From contig CALFXR010000085.1 in assembly GCA_937958475.1 (NCBI GenBank), positions 1 through 48,618 of the forward strand: DNA of 48,618 nucleotides, read 5' to 3'. Within the stretch, counting starts at the first letter, position 1; every line of letters starts with the position of its first letter. A program made the position numbers and the translations under genes. Of the stretch, positions 41,941-48,618 are shown piece after piece. The notes under the pieces are model-generated. The model was given only the letters and a program-made list of their open reading frames with translations. It ran no database searches and was not told where the DNA came from. Origin of the DNA: an uncultured Mesorhizobium sp. (GTDB taxonomy: Bacteria; Pseudomonadota; Alphaproteobacteria; Rhizobiales; Rhizobiaceae).

Positions 41941-42924
41941 TTGACGATACCGCCCCTGATCGAGGTGCGAAACCTCACGACCACCTTCGGCAAGGGTCCC
42001 GGTGCCGTGCGCGCGGTCGACGACGTCTCGTTCGACGTGAAGCCGGGCGAGACGGTGGCGATCGTCGGCGAGAGCGGCTCTGGCAAGAGCGCGACGGCTC
42101 TTTCGATCCTGAGGCTGCTGCCCAATCCTCCCGGCCGCATCGCCTCCGGCGAAGTCGTCTTTGAGGGTCAGGATCTGACGCAACTGCCCGAATCGAAGAT
42201 GCGCCAGATCAGAGGCAACCGCATCTCCATGATCTCTCAGGAGCCGATGACATCGCTGAACCCGTCACTGACGGTGGGGCTGCAGATCGCGGAGCCGATC
42301 AACCAGCATCTCGGTCTTTCCTGGGCCGAGTCGTACCGGAAGGCGGAGGAACTGCTTTCGCGGGTGCGCGTGCCCGACGCCCGGCAGCGCCTGGCGGCAC
42401 ACCCGCACCAGTTTTCCGGGGGGATGCGCCAGCGCATCATGATCGCCATCGCGCTCGCATGCCAGCCGCGGCTGATCATCGCCGACGAGCCGACGACGGC
42501 GCTCGACGTGACGGTCCAGGCGCAAATCCTCGAACTGCTGAAGGACGTGACGCGCGAGTCGGGCGCGTCACTGATCCTCATCACGCACGACCTGGGTGTC
42601 GTCGCCCGCTACGCCGACCGGGTAAATGTTATGTACGCGGGCCGGATCGTCGAGGCCACATCCACGCATGCGCTCTTCGCCAGCCCCTTGCATCCCTACA
42701 CCCGCGGGCTCATGGCATCGATTCCGCGGCTGGACCAGGCCGCCGGCAGCAGGCTAGTGCCCATTCCCGGCCAACCGCCAGACCTTTCGCGCCTTCCCGC
42801 CGGCTGCTGCTTCGCGCCGCGCTGCGCCGAGGCCTCCGATCGCTGTCGCGTGGGAGACCCGCTTCTGATGACGGCCGCGCCGGGACATATGCATGCCTGC
42901 TGGAACGCGCCCCATGTCCACTGA
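41941..42924 (+). CDS. ABC transporter ATP-binding protein, OppD/DppD type
   Basis: A 327-residue ATPase. Walker A is GESGSGKSATA, the signature is FSGGMRQRIMIAIAL, Walker B is LIIADEPTTALD, and the switch His is in LILITHDLGV. The C-terminal oligopeptide/dipeptide extension carries clustered cysteines (CCFAPRCAEASDRC), as in family members reported to hold an iron-sulfur cluster. TTG 41941 follows GGAG. It pairs with the next ATPase to drive the importer. Confidence 0.94.
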   Translation: MTIPPLIEVRNLTTTFGKGPGAVRAVDDVSFDVKPGETVAIVGESGSGKSATALSILRLLPNPPGRIASGEVVFEGQDLTQLPESKMRQIRGNRISMISQEPMTSLNPSLTVGLQIAEPINQHLGLSWAESYRKAEELLSRVRVPDARQRLAAHPHQFSGGMRQRIMIAIALACQPRLIIADEPTTALDVTVQAQILELLKDVTRESGASLILITHDLGVVARYADRVNVMYAGRIVEATSTHALFASPLHPYTRGLMASIPRLDQAAGSRLVPIPGQPPDLSRLPAGCCFAPRCAEASDRCRVGDPLLMTAAPGHMHACWNAPHVH

Positions 42925-43945
42925 CAAGCCTTCCACCAACGATCCCGCGGCGGGCGCGCTCCTCCGGGTCGAAGATCTCAAGGTGCACTTCCCGGTCCAC
43001 GGCGGGGTGTTCCAGCGGCAGGTCGATGCCGTAAAAGCCGTCGATGGCGTGAGCTTTCACGTCATGGAAGGTGAGACGCTCGGGCTCGTCGGCGAAAGCG
43101 GTTGCGGCAAGTCGACGACAGGCCTCGCCGTCCTGAAAATGCTACCGATTACAGCGGGTAAGGTGATCTTCGCCGGGACCGACATCTCGGGCTACTCGTC
43201 CCGCCAGGTCCGCCCGATTCGCCGCTCCATGCAAATGGTCTACCAGGATCCCTTCGGCTCACTCGATCCGCGGATGACGGTCCAATCGATCATCGCCGAG
43301 CCGATGGAAGTCCATCGCCTCTATCCGGGGCGCCGTGTGCGCAAGGAACGTGTCATCGAGCTGATGAACATCGTCGGCCTGCGGGCGGACATGATCGATC
43401 GATACCCGCACGAGTTCTCCGGAGGGCAGCGTCAGCGGATCGGCATCGCAAGGGCGCTGGCGGCCGAACCCCGGCTGATCATCTGCGACGAGCCGGTCTC
43501 GGCGTTGGACGTCTCGATTCAGGCACAGGTTGTCAACCTGCTTCAGGACCTGCAGGAGCGGCTCGGCCTCGCCTGCGTATTCATCGCGCACGACCTTGCC
43601 GTCGTGCGCCACGTCAGCCGCCGCGTGGCGGTAATGTACCTCGGCCAGATCGTCGAGATATCGTCGCGCGACGACCTGTATTCCCGGCCGCTGCACCCTT
43701 ATACCCAGGCGCTCATGGCGGCGATCCCGGTGGCCGACCCCGTCGCCGAGGCGGCCCGCCCTCGGCAGGTCATCAGCGGCGAGGTGCCGAGCGCATTGCG
43801 CCCTCCGTCAGGCTGTCGGTTCCACCCGCGCTGCCAGCACGCGATGCCCATATGCGCGAAGGAGCGGCCGGAACTGCGCAGCGATTCCGGACGTGCGGTC
43901 GCTTGTCATCTCTACGGCCCGACCGGCGGGGCTTCCGAAGACTGA
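42914..43945 (+). CDS. ABC transporter ATP-binding protein, OppF/DppF type
   Basis: A 343-residue ATPase. LLRVEDLKVHFPVHGGVFQRQVDAVKAVDGVSF is the OppF N-terminus. Walker A is GESGCGKSTTG, the signature FSGGQRQRIGIARAL, Walker B LIICDEPVSALD. The C-terminal extension ends with GCRFHPRCQHAMPICAKERPEL. ATG 42914 overlaps the preceding gene by 11 nt. The stop overlaps the next ATG (TGATG). Confidence 0.95.
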   Translation: MSTDKPSTNDPAAGALLRVEDLKVHFPVHGGVFQRQVDAVKAVDGVSFHVMEGETLGLVGESGCGKSTTGLAVLKMLPITAGKVIFAGTDISGYSSRQVRPIRRSMQMVYQDPFGSLDPRMTVQSIIAEPMEVHRLYPGRRVRKERVIELMNIVGLRADMIDRYPHEFSGGQRQRIGIARALAAEPRLIICDEPVSALDVSIQAQVVNLLQDLQERLGLACVFIAHDLAVVRHVSRRVAVMYLGQIVEISSRDDLYSRPLHPYTQALMAAIPVADPVAEAARPRQVISGEVPSALRPPSGCRFHPRCQHAMPICAKERPELRSDSGRAVACHLYGPTGGASED

Positions 43946-44169
43946 TGGCCGGCAGCGATGTCCCGGAGCAGGACAAGCCCCCCGCCGGCCTCACCGCCGA
44001 ACAGGCGGCCCGGGCGGCCGATCTCGGCCTCGGCCTGGCGGCGAGCCGGTTCACCGGAGACGTTGCCGCGGCGATCGCCAGCGCCGAGCGAGCCCATGCC
44101 AGCCTTTCGGAGCAGGTCGCGAGCATGGATGCCCTCTCCAAACTGCAGGACCCGGGAGACGACGGTTGA
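43945..44169 (+). CDS. small AtzG/GatC-like protein preceding the amidase
   Basis: A 74-residue, mostly helical protein: LTAEQAARAADLGLGLAASRFTGDVAAAIASAERAHASLSEQVASMDALSKLQ. It overlaps the OppF-type gene at its start (TGATG) and the amidase at its end (TTGA). Small helical partners such as AtzG or GatC accompany some amidases and are encoded just before them. Sequence similarity alone is too weak to prove this, so the role is inferred from size, shape and coupling. Confidence 0.6.
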   Translation: MAGSDVPEQDKPPAGLTAEQAARAADLGLGLAASRFTGDVAAAIASAERAHASLSEQVASMDALSKLQDPGDDG

Positions 44170-45557
44170 CCGATCTCGCAGCACTGACCGCGGCGGAGAT
44201 GTCCGCCGGCTACCGGGCAGGACGGTTCACGCCGGTCGACGTCGCCGAAGCGGCGCTGGCTCGGATTGCGGCGCTGGACCCGCTGATAAACGCCGTGGTG
44301 CACATCGACCCTGTGGCCGTGCGGCGGCAGGCGGAACAGGCATATCGTGCGGTGCGGGAGGGCGTGGATCTTCCGCTCGTCGGCATTCCCGTTGGGGTAA
44401 AGGACATCATCGACGTGGCCGGCGTGCCGACCACCTGCCATTCCCATCTGATGCTGGACAATATCGCCGCGACCGATGCGGAACCGGTGCGGCGCCTGCG
44501 CGCTGCCGGCTCGATTATTCTGTGCAAGCTCGCCACGCATGAGTTCGCGCTCGGCGGGCCGTCGTTCGACCTGCCATTTCCGCCTGCAAGGAATCCGTGG
44601 AACATCGACCAAAATCCCGGCGGATCGTCCTCGGGTTCAGGCGCGGCGGTCGCCGCGGGATTCATGCCCATCACGCTAGGCACTGATACCGCTGGCTCGA
44701 TCCGGCATCCGGCCGGCGCCTGCGGCGTGCTCGGGTTGAAGCCTACCTATGACGCGATCTCGCGCGAGGGCACATTCCCATTGGCGGCCTCGCTCGATCA
44801 TGTCGGCCCGCTGGCGCGAGAGGTGTCTGACCTGCGCGAGGCATTTCTGGCGATGGCGGGCCGCGAGGGCAAAGGTCCTGACGCTCCGAGCCGAACCGGT
44901 CGCGCCGCCGATACGCTGCGCATCGGCTATGTGCGCCATTTCCATGCCGAGGACATCGTCGCGAGTGACGACGTGGCGACCGCGCTCGACCGCGTGGCGG
45001 ACCACCTTGCGACCGCGGGTCTGCACGTCGAGGAGGTCCGCCTGCCTCCTCTCCAGGCTTTCCTCGCCGCGAGCCGCGTGATCCTTCACCACGAGGCCTT
45101 CGCGGTGCATGCGGAATGGCTCAGGACGCGGCCGGAATCGTATGGCGCACTCGGAAGGCAGCGGCTGATGGCCGGTGCGTTCCTCGGCGCCGACGACTAC
45201 CACCGCGCGCGCACGTTGAAGGCGAAGCTCGGTGCGGCCCTGGACGAATCGTTCAGCCGGTTCGACGTCCTGCTGACCGCCAACATGATGGATGCGCCCT
45301 GCCGTATCGATGACGCCGCCGAACTCGTCAGGACGGGTACCCGCCAGGCGCGCGCACCCTTCAACATGAGCGGGCACCCCGCATTAAGCATCGTTACGGG
45401 TTTCACCCCGGCCTCGCTGCCGCTCGGTGGTCAGCTGATCGCCAGACACGGGCGCGAGGACGACCTGTTTGCTCTGGCCGGCCTGCTTGAGCCCATGTGC
45501 CGGCTTGCGCCACTTGGCATGGCCGCATCCGAACGCACGGCATCCATACCCGGGTAG
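44166..45557 (+). CDS. amidase (amidase signature family)
   Basis: A 463-residue amidase. The Ser-cisSer-Lys triad is complete: Lys79 in GIPVGVKDIIDVAG, the cis-Ser near 155 in GGSSSGSGAAVAAG, and the nucleophile Ser178 in GTDTAGSIRHPAGACGVLGLKPTY. It hydrolyses a C-N amide bond, releasing ammonia or an amine. TTG 44166 overlaps the preceding stop, and the longer frame upstream is not family-like. Position at the end of the transporter operon suggests it acts on the imported compound or on its half-amide. Confidence 0.92.
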   Translation: MTDLAALTAAEMSAGYRAGRFTPVDVAEAALARIAALDPLINAVVHIDPVAVRRQAEQAYRAVREGVDLPLVGIPVGVKDIIDVAGVPTTCHSHLMLDNIAATDAEPVRRLRAAGSIILCKLATHEFALGGPSFDLPFPPARNPWNIDQNPGGSSSGSGAAVAAGFMPITLGTDTAGSIRHPAGACGVLGLKPTYDAISREGTFPLAASLDHVGPLAREVSDLREAFLAMAGREGKGPDAPSRTGRAADTLRIGYVRHFHAEDIVASDDVATALDRVADHLATAGLHVEEVRLPPLQAFLAASRVILHHEAFAVHAEWLRTRPESYGALGRQRLMAGAFLGADDYHRARTLKAKLGAALDESFSRFDVLLTANMMDAPCRIDDAAELVRTGTRQARAPFNMSGHPALSIVTGFTPASLPLGGQLIARHGREDDLFALAGLLEPMCRLAPLGMAASERTASIPG

Positions 45558-45912
45558 TCCCCGGCGCTTATCCAGAAAACCTGTGAATTCATCGGGTTGT
45601 ATGGTGCCAGGGGCGGAATCAAAGATGCTGCCTAAATATCTATAATATAATACATATTAGCAGTTCGTGATATTAGCATTACCCCCTAAAATACCCCATC
45701 TCTACACGCACCGGTGGTTCGGTTCCAGAAATTCAACCAATCGCAACAATGTGATCGACTTCTGCTACCTTGGCGATCCCCACGGGTTTGTCACCCACAG
45801 GGCGTCGCGATGCTCCTCAATCGAGGGGAGTTAGCTCCGCAGAGGCCCAAAGACTCCTCATGTTATCCGGCGCTCAATAGGATGCTTTTCTTTTTGCGAG
45901 TTGGGGGTGTGA
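45558..45912. other. gene-free, locally AT-rich stretch
   Basis: About 355 nt between the amidase and the truncated hydrolase. From about 45630 to 45690 it is strikingly AT-rich (for example ATCTATAATATAATACATAT) against a GC-rich background. No credible gene, tRNA or terminator was seen. It probably marks acquired or rearranged DNA. Confidence 0.45.
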
Positions 45913-46469
45913 CTATCCGGTCCGGTGGGTAGAAGCCTCCTTCACCAATAGTAGGAACGCGGACATGCCGTGAATGATAGCCTCATCGCTAAAGTCGTAA
46001 TGCTTGCTATGCAAGGGGGCCGAATCTCCGTTGCCGATCCAGATGATGCAGCCGGGCAGTTTTTCCAACATGTAAGAGAAGTCCTCGGCTCCCATCACGG
46101 TGTCGCTTTCTAGGACGCGCTCCGCCCCGAACGCCCGCGTGAGGATCGCCGTAGCCGCTTCCACGCAGCCGGGATGGTTCACTGTCGCGGGGGAGACCGG
46201 CATGTAGGTCACATCAACCTTCAGATCGTAGGTGCTAGCGGTCCCGGCGCACATGCGGTCGATGCGCGCCAGGCATTCCGAGCGTGACTGGTGCGAGATC
46301 GTTCGCAGCGATCCACGCAGTTCGATCGTCGACGGGATCACATTGTAGGCGTCGCCGTCGTTGATGGCGTTGATCGAGAGGACGACGGAATCGAGAGGGT
46401 CAGTCGAGCGCGGCACGATCGTGTTGATGGCGGTCATCAAGCTACCCGCCGCCACGATCGGATCGTTCG
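45913..46469 (-). pseudogene. M20 family amidohydrolase/peptidase, 5'-truncated by an IS element
   Basis: About 185 C-terminal residues of an M20 (HipO/AbgB-like) hydrolase: NDPIVAAGSLMTAINTIVPRSTDPLDSVV, GDAYNVIPSTIELRGSLRT, VMGAEDFSYMLEKLPG and PLHSKHYDFSDEAI. About half the protein is missing, including the N-terminal His-x-Asp and Glu-Glu metal ligands. The break falls next to the insertion sequence at 46470, just before the DPIVAAG motif. No start codon with a ribosome site remains. Before the break it may have belonged to the island as an acylamino-acid hydrolase. Confidence 0.85.
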
Positions 46470-46483
46470 TGACCTGAGACCCC
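46470..46483 (+). repeat. left terminal inverted repeat of the IS element
   Basis: TGACCTGAGACCCC. Outside it the base G extends the match with the right end to 15 bp. Confidence 0.8.
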
Positions 46484-46531
46484 GAACTTCCTCCAGATTT
46501 GGGTAGAGTCCGTCGATCACGGAGACGGACG

Positions 46532-47182
46532 ATGCGACCCTCGCGGTTCACGGAAGAACAGATCATCGGAATGTTGAAGGAGCAGGAGGCCGGTGCGAAG
46601 ACGGCGGATGTCTGCCGCAAGCACGGTATCTCGGCAGCGACCTTCTACAAGTTCAAGGCGAAGTTCGGCGGAATGGACGTGTCCGACGCCCGTCGCCTGA
46701 AGGCTCTGGAGGACGAGAACGCCCGGCTGAAGAAGCTGCTGGCCGAGCAGATGCTGGACAACGCGATCCTGAAGGATGCCGCCGCAAAAAATGGTGACGC
46801 CCGACGCGAAGCGGAAGGCGGTGGCTCATGCCTGCGAGGTGCATGGGGTGAGCCAGCGTCGGGCGTGCCAGGCTCTGAGGATCGACCGTTCGACGGTGCG
46901 CTATACCAGCATCCGTCCGGACGACGCTCTGTTGCGCGAGGCGATGAAGGCGGTGGCGGCGGAGCGCCGGCGGTTCGGCTATCGCAGGATCCACGTCATG
47001 CTGGACCGGCAGGGCATCGTGATGAACCAGAAGAAGCTGCGGCGCCTCTACCGCGAGGAGAAGTTGCAGGTGCGCCGTCGCGGCGGCCGGAAGCGGGCGC
47101 TGGGCACACGAAGGCACATGCTCGTTCCCGATCGCGCCAACGCCCGCTGGAGCCTGGACTTCGTCTCCGACACCTTCACTGA
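46532..47182 (+). CDS. IS3 OrfA (helix-turn-helix), reading frame apparently shifted
   Basis: The first 86 residues are a normal IS3 OrfA: SRFTEEQIIGMLKEQEAGAKTADVCRKHGISAATFYKFKAKFGGM, then a leucine zipper DARRLKALEDENARLKKLLAEQMLDNAILKDAAAK. Family OrfAs usually end KKW-stop here, with OrfB in the -1 frame. In this copy the run of six A (46786-46791) leaves the frame one base off, so OrfA reads on as an unrelated Arg/Gly-rich tail to 47182. One missing base near the run would explain it. Confidence 0.7.
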   Translation: MRPSRFTEEQIIGMLKEQEAGAKTADVCRKHGISAATFYKFKAKFGGMDVSDARRLKALEDENARLKKLLAEQMLDNAILKDAAAKNGDARREAEGGGSCLRGAWGEPASGVPGSEDRPFDGALYQHPSGRRSVARGDEGGGGGAPAVRLSQDPRHAGPAGHRDEPEEAAAPLPRGEVAGAPSRRPEAGAGHTKAHARSRSRQRPLEPGLRLRHLH

Positions 47183-47630
47183 CGGTCGTCGCTTCCGGGT
47201 GCTGGCCGTCGTCGACGACTACACGCGGGAGTGCCTGGCACTCGTCGCCGACACCTCGCTGTCGGGCCTGCGTGTCGTGCGCGAGCTCGACGCCATCATC
47301 CGCTGGCGCGGGCGACCCGACACGATCGTCTCCGACAACGGCACTGAGCTGACCTCAATGGCGGTCCTGCGATGGTGCCAGCAGACCGGCGTCGAATGGC
47401 ACTACATCGCGCCGGGCAAGCCGATGCAAAACGCCTTCGTCGAGAGCTTCAACGGGCGCTTCAGGGACGAGTGCCTCAACGACACGCTGTTCTCGACGCT
47501 GTCCGAAGCCCGCAGCGCCATCAACTCATGGAAGGAGGACTACAACCATCACCGACCACACTCGGCCCTCGGCAACATGCCGCCGGCCGAGTTCGCTATG
47601 AAATCCACACTGGAAAAACAGGCCGCATGA
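46791..47630 (+). CDS. IS3 OrfB transposase (DDE integrase core)
   Basis: 279 residues from ATG 46791 (MVTPDAKRKAVAHACEVHG). The N-terminal HTH_21 region is followed by the rve integrase core with the catalytic triad: Asp in ARWSLDFVSDTF, Asp in TIVSDNGTEL and Glu in AFVESFNGRFRDE. RPHSALGNMPPAEF is the usual C-terminus. An ATG at 46776 would add 5 residues. The catalytic frame is intact, but making the fused OrfAB would need an unusual frameshift in this copy. Confidence 0.9.
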   Translation: MVTPDAKRKAVAHACEVHGVSQRRACQALRIDRSTVRYTSIRPDDALLREAMKAVAAERRRFGYRRIHVMLDRQGIVMNQKKLRRLYREEKLQVRRRGGRKRALGTRRHMLVPDRANARWSLDFVSDTFTDGRRFRVLAVVDDYTRECLALVADTSLSGLRVVRELDAIIRWRGRPDTIVSDNGTELTSMAVLRWCQQTGVEWHYIAPGKPMQNAFVESFNGRFRDECLNDTLFSTLSEARSAINSWKEDYNHHRPHSALGNMPPAEFAMKSTLEKQAA

Positions 47631-47674
47631 GGCCAGAAATGAAACCAGGACTCTCCCTCAAGCCGGGGGAGATT

Positions 47675-47688
47675 GGGGTCTCAGGTCA
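47675..47688 (-). repeat. right terminal inverted repeat of the IS element
   Basis: GGGGTCTCAGGTCA, the exact reverse complement of the left end. Confidence 0.8.
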
Positions 47689-47689
47689 C

Positions 47690-47818
47690 GTACTGGCCGC
47701 GAACATGTGGCACTACCCGGATTGCTCGGCGACGCCGATCGACAACTTCGACACGGCTTTCTGGAAATCACCGGTCGACGCCCAGCCGCCCGCGAAGAAG
47801 GCTCCTGTCCGCCGATAG
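47690..47818 (+). pseudogene. 3' remnant of an unidentified gene beside the IS element
   Basis: A coding-looking tail of 42 residues (VLAANMWHYPDCSATPIDNF, then DTAFWKSPVDAQPPAKKAPVRR) ends at TAG 47816-47818. It begins right at the right end of the IS element and has no start of its own. The family is not recognised. It is unrelated to the M20 remnant on the other side, so the IS element joins two different loci. Confidence 0.5.
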
Positions 47819-48107
47819 CTTTCCGGATTCGAGCACTTCGGCCGGTCTTACGTGGTGCCGGCGGGAACTGTCGCACATGATCTGCCGAGTTCGACCTTCA
47901 GACCGCAGGACCGGCCTCGACCACCCTTGGCACTGACCTGATCCGCTATTCCCGGCTGGGACCGCGCCGCGTGTCTTCCCCAGCGTAAACGGCGAGAGGC
48001 CCTTAGCTGCCGGCTAAGTACATCGTCAGTAAAAATAATCACGATATGCCTCTATTGACTCGTGATAGATAGATTTATTTACGCGTGTCGCGTCTTGGGG
48101 GAATCAA
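47819..48107. promoter_or_regulatory. leader region of the SpvB-like gene
   Basis: No gene was seen in these 289 nt. The second half becomes AT-rich. A TTGACT (48055-48060) with AT-rich sequence about 17 bp on is a weak promoter candidate. A small hairpin, CTTAGC-TGCCG-GCTAAG, lies at 48002-48018. GGGGGAA at 48096-48102 is the ribosome site for GTG 48108. Confidence 0.3.
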
Positions 48108-48618
48108 GTGCAAAAGACTCATGTATTAACCGCATTTATTTGCGGATTTATATTAGTATCGTCTAATACACTTGCCTTGTCGAGCGACGCCGAAGGCGGA
48201 GCGGCAACCGCCCCGGCGGTCACTGAGCCGTCAAACGGTTCTCACCTGGACGGGTCGGGGGCGGGCGGGAAGACGGCCGTCGATCGTCCTCCGCTTGACG
48301 CGTCCGGCGCCACCGTCCCAGGCGAAACAGCCTCTCGGACCTCCACCAACTCGGCCTCGCCGAAACCGGCCAGCTCCGAGTCGGCGAATGATGGCGTCGC
48401 CGAAAACGCGGAACGGGCGGTAAGCCTCGATGCCCTCGTCTCCGCCACGGCCGCGACCCCCGGCGGTGCCGGCGACCTGCCGGCGCTCGCGCCGGAAGCA
48501 AAGGCTCCGACGGAACGGCTGCCGGAAACAACCGGCAATGGCAGCCTCGGTTATGCGTTCCCGGTCGACCTTCCCGACTTCCGCGGTCTGCAGCCCGATC
48601 TGGCGCTCACCTACAACT
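48108..48618 (+). CDS. secreted protein with SpvB/TcaC-like N-terminus (partial, runs off the window)
   Basis: An uninterrupted frame from GTG 48108 to the window end (170 codons). It opens with a signal peptide (KTHVLTAFICGFILVSSNTLA), then a long low-complexity Ala/Pro/Ser/Thr linker (about residues 25-145). The last part, GNGSLGYAFPVDLPDFRG followed by LQPDLALTYN, matches the opening strand of SpvB/TcaC-type domains, where a sequence like 'G...Y..P..LP.GRG...P.L.L.Y.S' begins the repeats of insecticidal-toxin and Rhs-type proteins. The rest, including any toxin domain, lies outside the window. The AT-rich 5' end and the neighbouring IS suggest horizontal transfer. Confidence 0.65.
   Translation, partial: MQKTHVLTAFICGFILVSSNTLALSSDAEGGAATAPAVTEPSNGSHLDGSGAGGKTAVDRPPLDASGATVPGETASRTSTNSASPKPASSESANDGVAENAERAVSLDALVSATAATPGGAGDLPALAPEAKAPTERLPETTGNGSLGYAFPVDLPDFRGLQPDLALTYN

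Larger units (their letters stand above)
46470..47688 (+). mobile_element. IS3-family insertion sequence
   Basis: A 1219-bp element bounded by a perfect 14-bp terminal inverted repeat, TGACCTGAGACCCC / GGGGTCTCAGGTCA, that continues imperfectly inward. It encodes OrfA and a DDE-type OrfB. Ends TG...CA and two overlapping frames are IS3-family features. No short direct target repeat is visible at the ends (left flank ATCGTTCG, right flank CGTACTGG), and the two flanks carry pieces of different genes. Confidence 0.85.

Noticed and set aside
45714..45932. 72-codon frame after the AT-rich patch
   Set aside because: No ribosome site, no family, unusual composition, and it runs into the truncated hydrolase on the other strand.

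Overview
The window looks like the chromosome of a high-GC alphaproteobacterium, most likely order Hyphomicrobiales (Rhizobiales), family Phyllobacteriaceae or a relative. The grounds are a C4-pathway 5-aminolevulinate synthase with a perfect FNR/FixK box upstream, a symporter-fused hybrid histidine kinase beside a LuxR-type response regulator, frequent GTG/TTG starts, and an Opp/Dpp-type transporter attached to a catabolic island. No rRNA, tRNA or CRISPR array was seen.

Layout. (1) 1-14.0 kb is housekeeping and core DNA: an FkbM methyltransferase, a histone-deacetylase-like amidohydrolase, a MATE exporter, DUF952-pyrD, two small envelope proteins, a response regulator convergent with an SSS-type hybrid kinase, mscL, a class I aminotransferase and hemA. 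(2) 14.1-14.5 kb holds two FNR/FixK boxes and an unlisted 41-residue membrane protein. (3) 14.7-19.1 kb is a tightly coupled five-gene set: PqqD-like protein, HPr-kinase-like ATPase, two family 2 glycosyltransferases and a nucleotidyltransferase-fold protein. No precursor peptide or obvious substrate gene is apparent. (4) 19.5-45.6 kb is a catabolic island: crotonases, a PrpF-like isomerase, BKACE, acyl-CoA dehydrogenase, a thiolase-like/DUF35 pair, two class III CoA transferases, hydantoinase, a CobW GTPase, GntR, HMG-CoA lyase, ALDH, an NTF2-like protein, a crotonase/3-hydroxyacyl-CoA dehydrogenase fusion, IclR, a complete Opp-type ABC importer, a small AtzG-like protein and an amidase. (5) 45.6-48.1 kb is a scar: a 5'-truncated M20 hydrolase, an IS3-family element and a gene fragment. 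(6) From 48.1 kb a secreted protein with a SpvB/TcaC-like N-terminus begins and runs off the window.

How the island may work. The importer would bring in a peptide-like or amide/cyclic-amide compound. Amidase and hydantoinase would open C-N bonds, CoA transferases would activate the acid, and the dehydrogenase, crotonases, fusion protein, thiolase-like/DUF35 pair, BKACE and HMG-CoA lyase would shorten it to central metabolites. Two palindrome families divide the control. A 17-bp element (ATTCyrAT-N-ATyrGAAT type), always followed by a second copy 20 bp on, lies at three promoters including the iclR/transporter divergence. ATTGTGCACAAT lies before gntR and in the CoA-transferase/ALDH divergence. 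The substrate cannot be named from sequence alone, so the pathway is the best candidate here for an undescribed catabolic system. The PqqD/HprK-like/glycosyltransferase set is the second.
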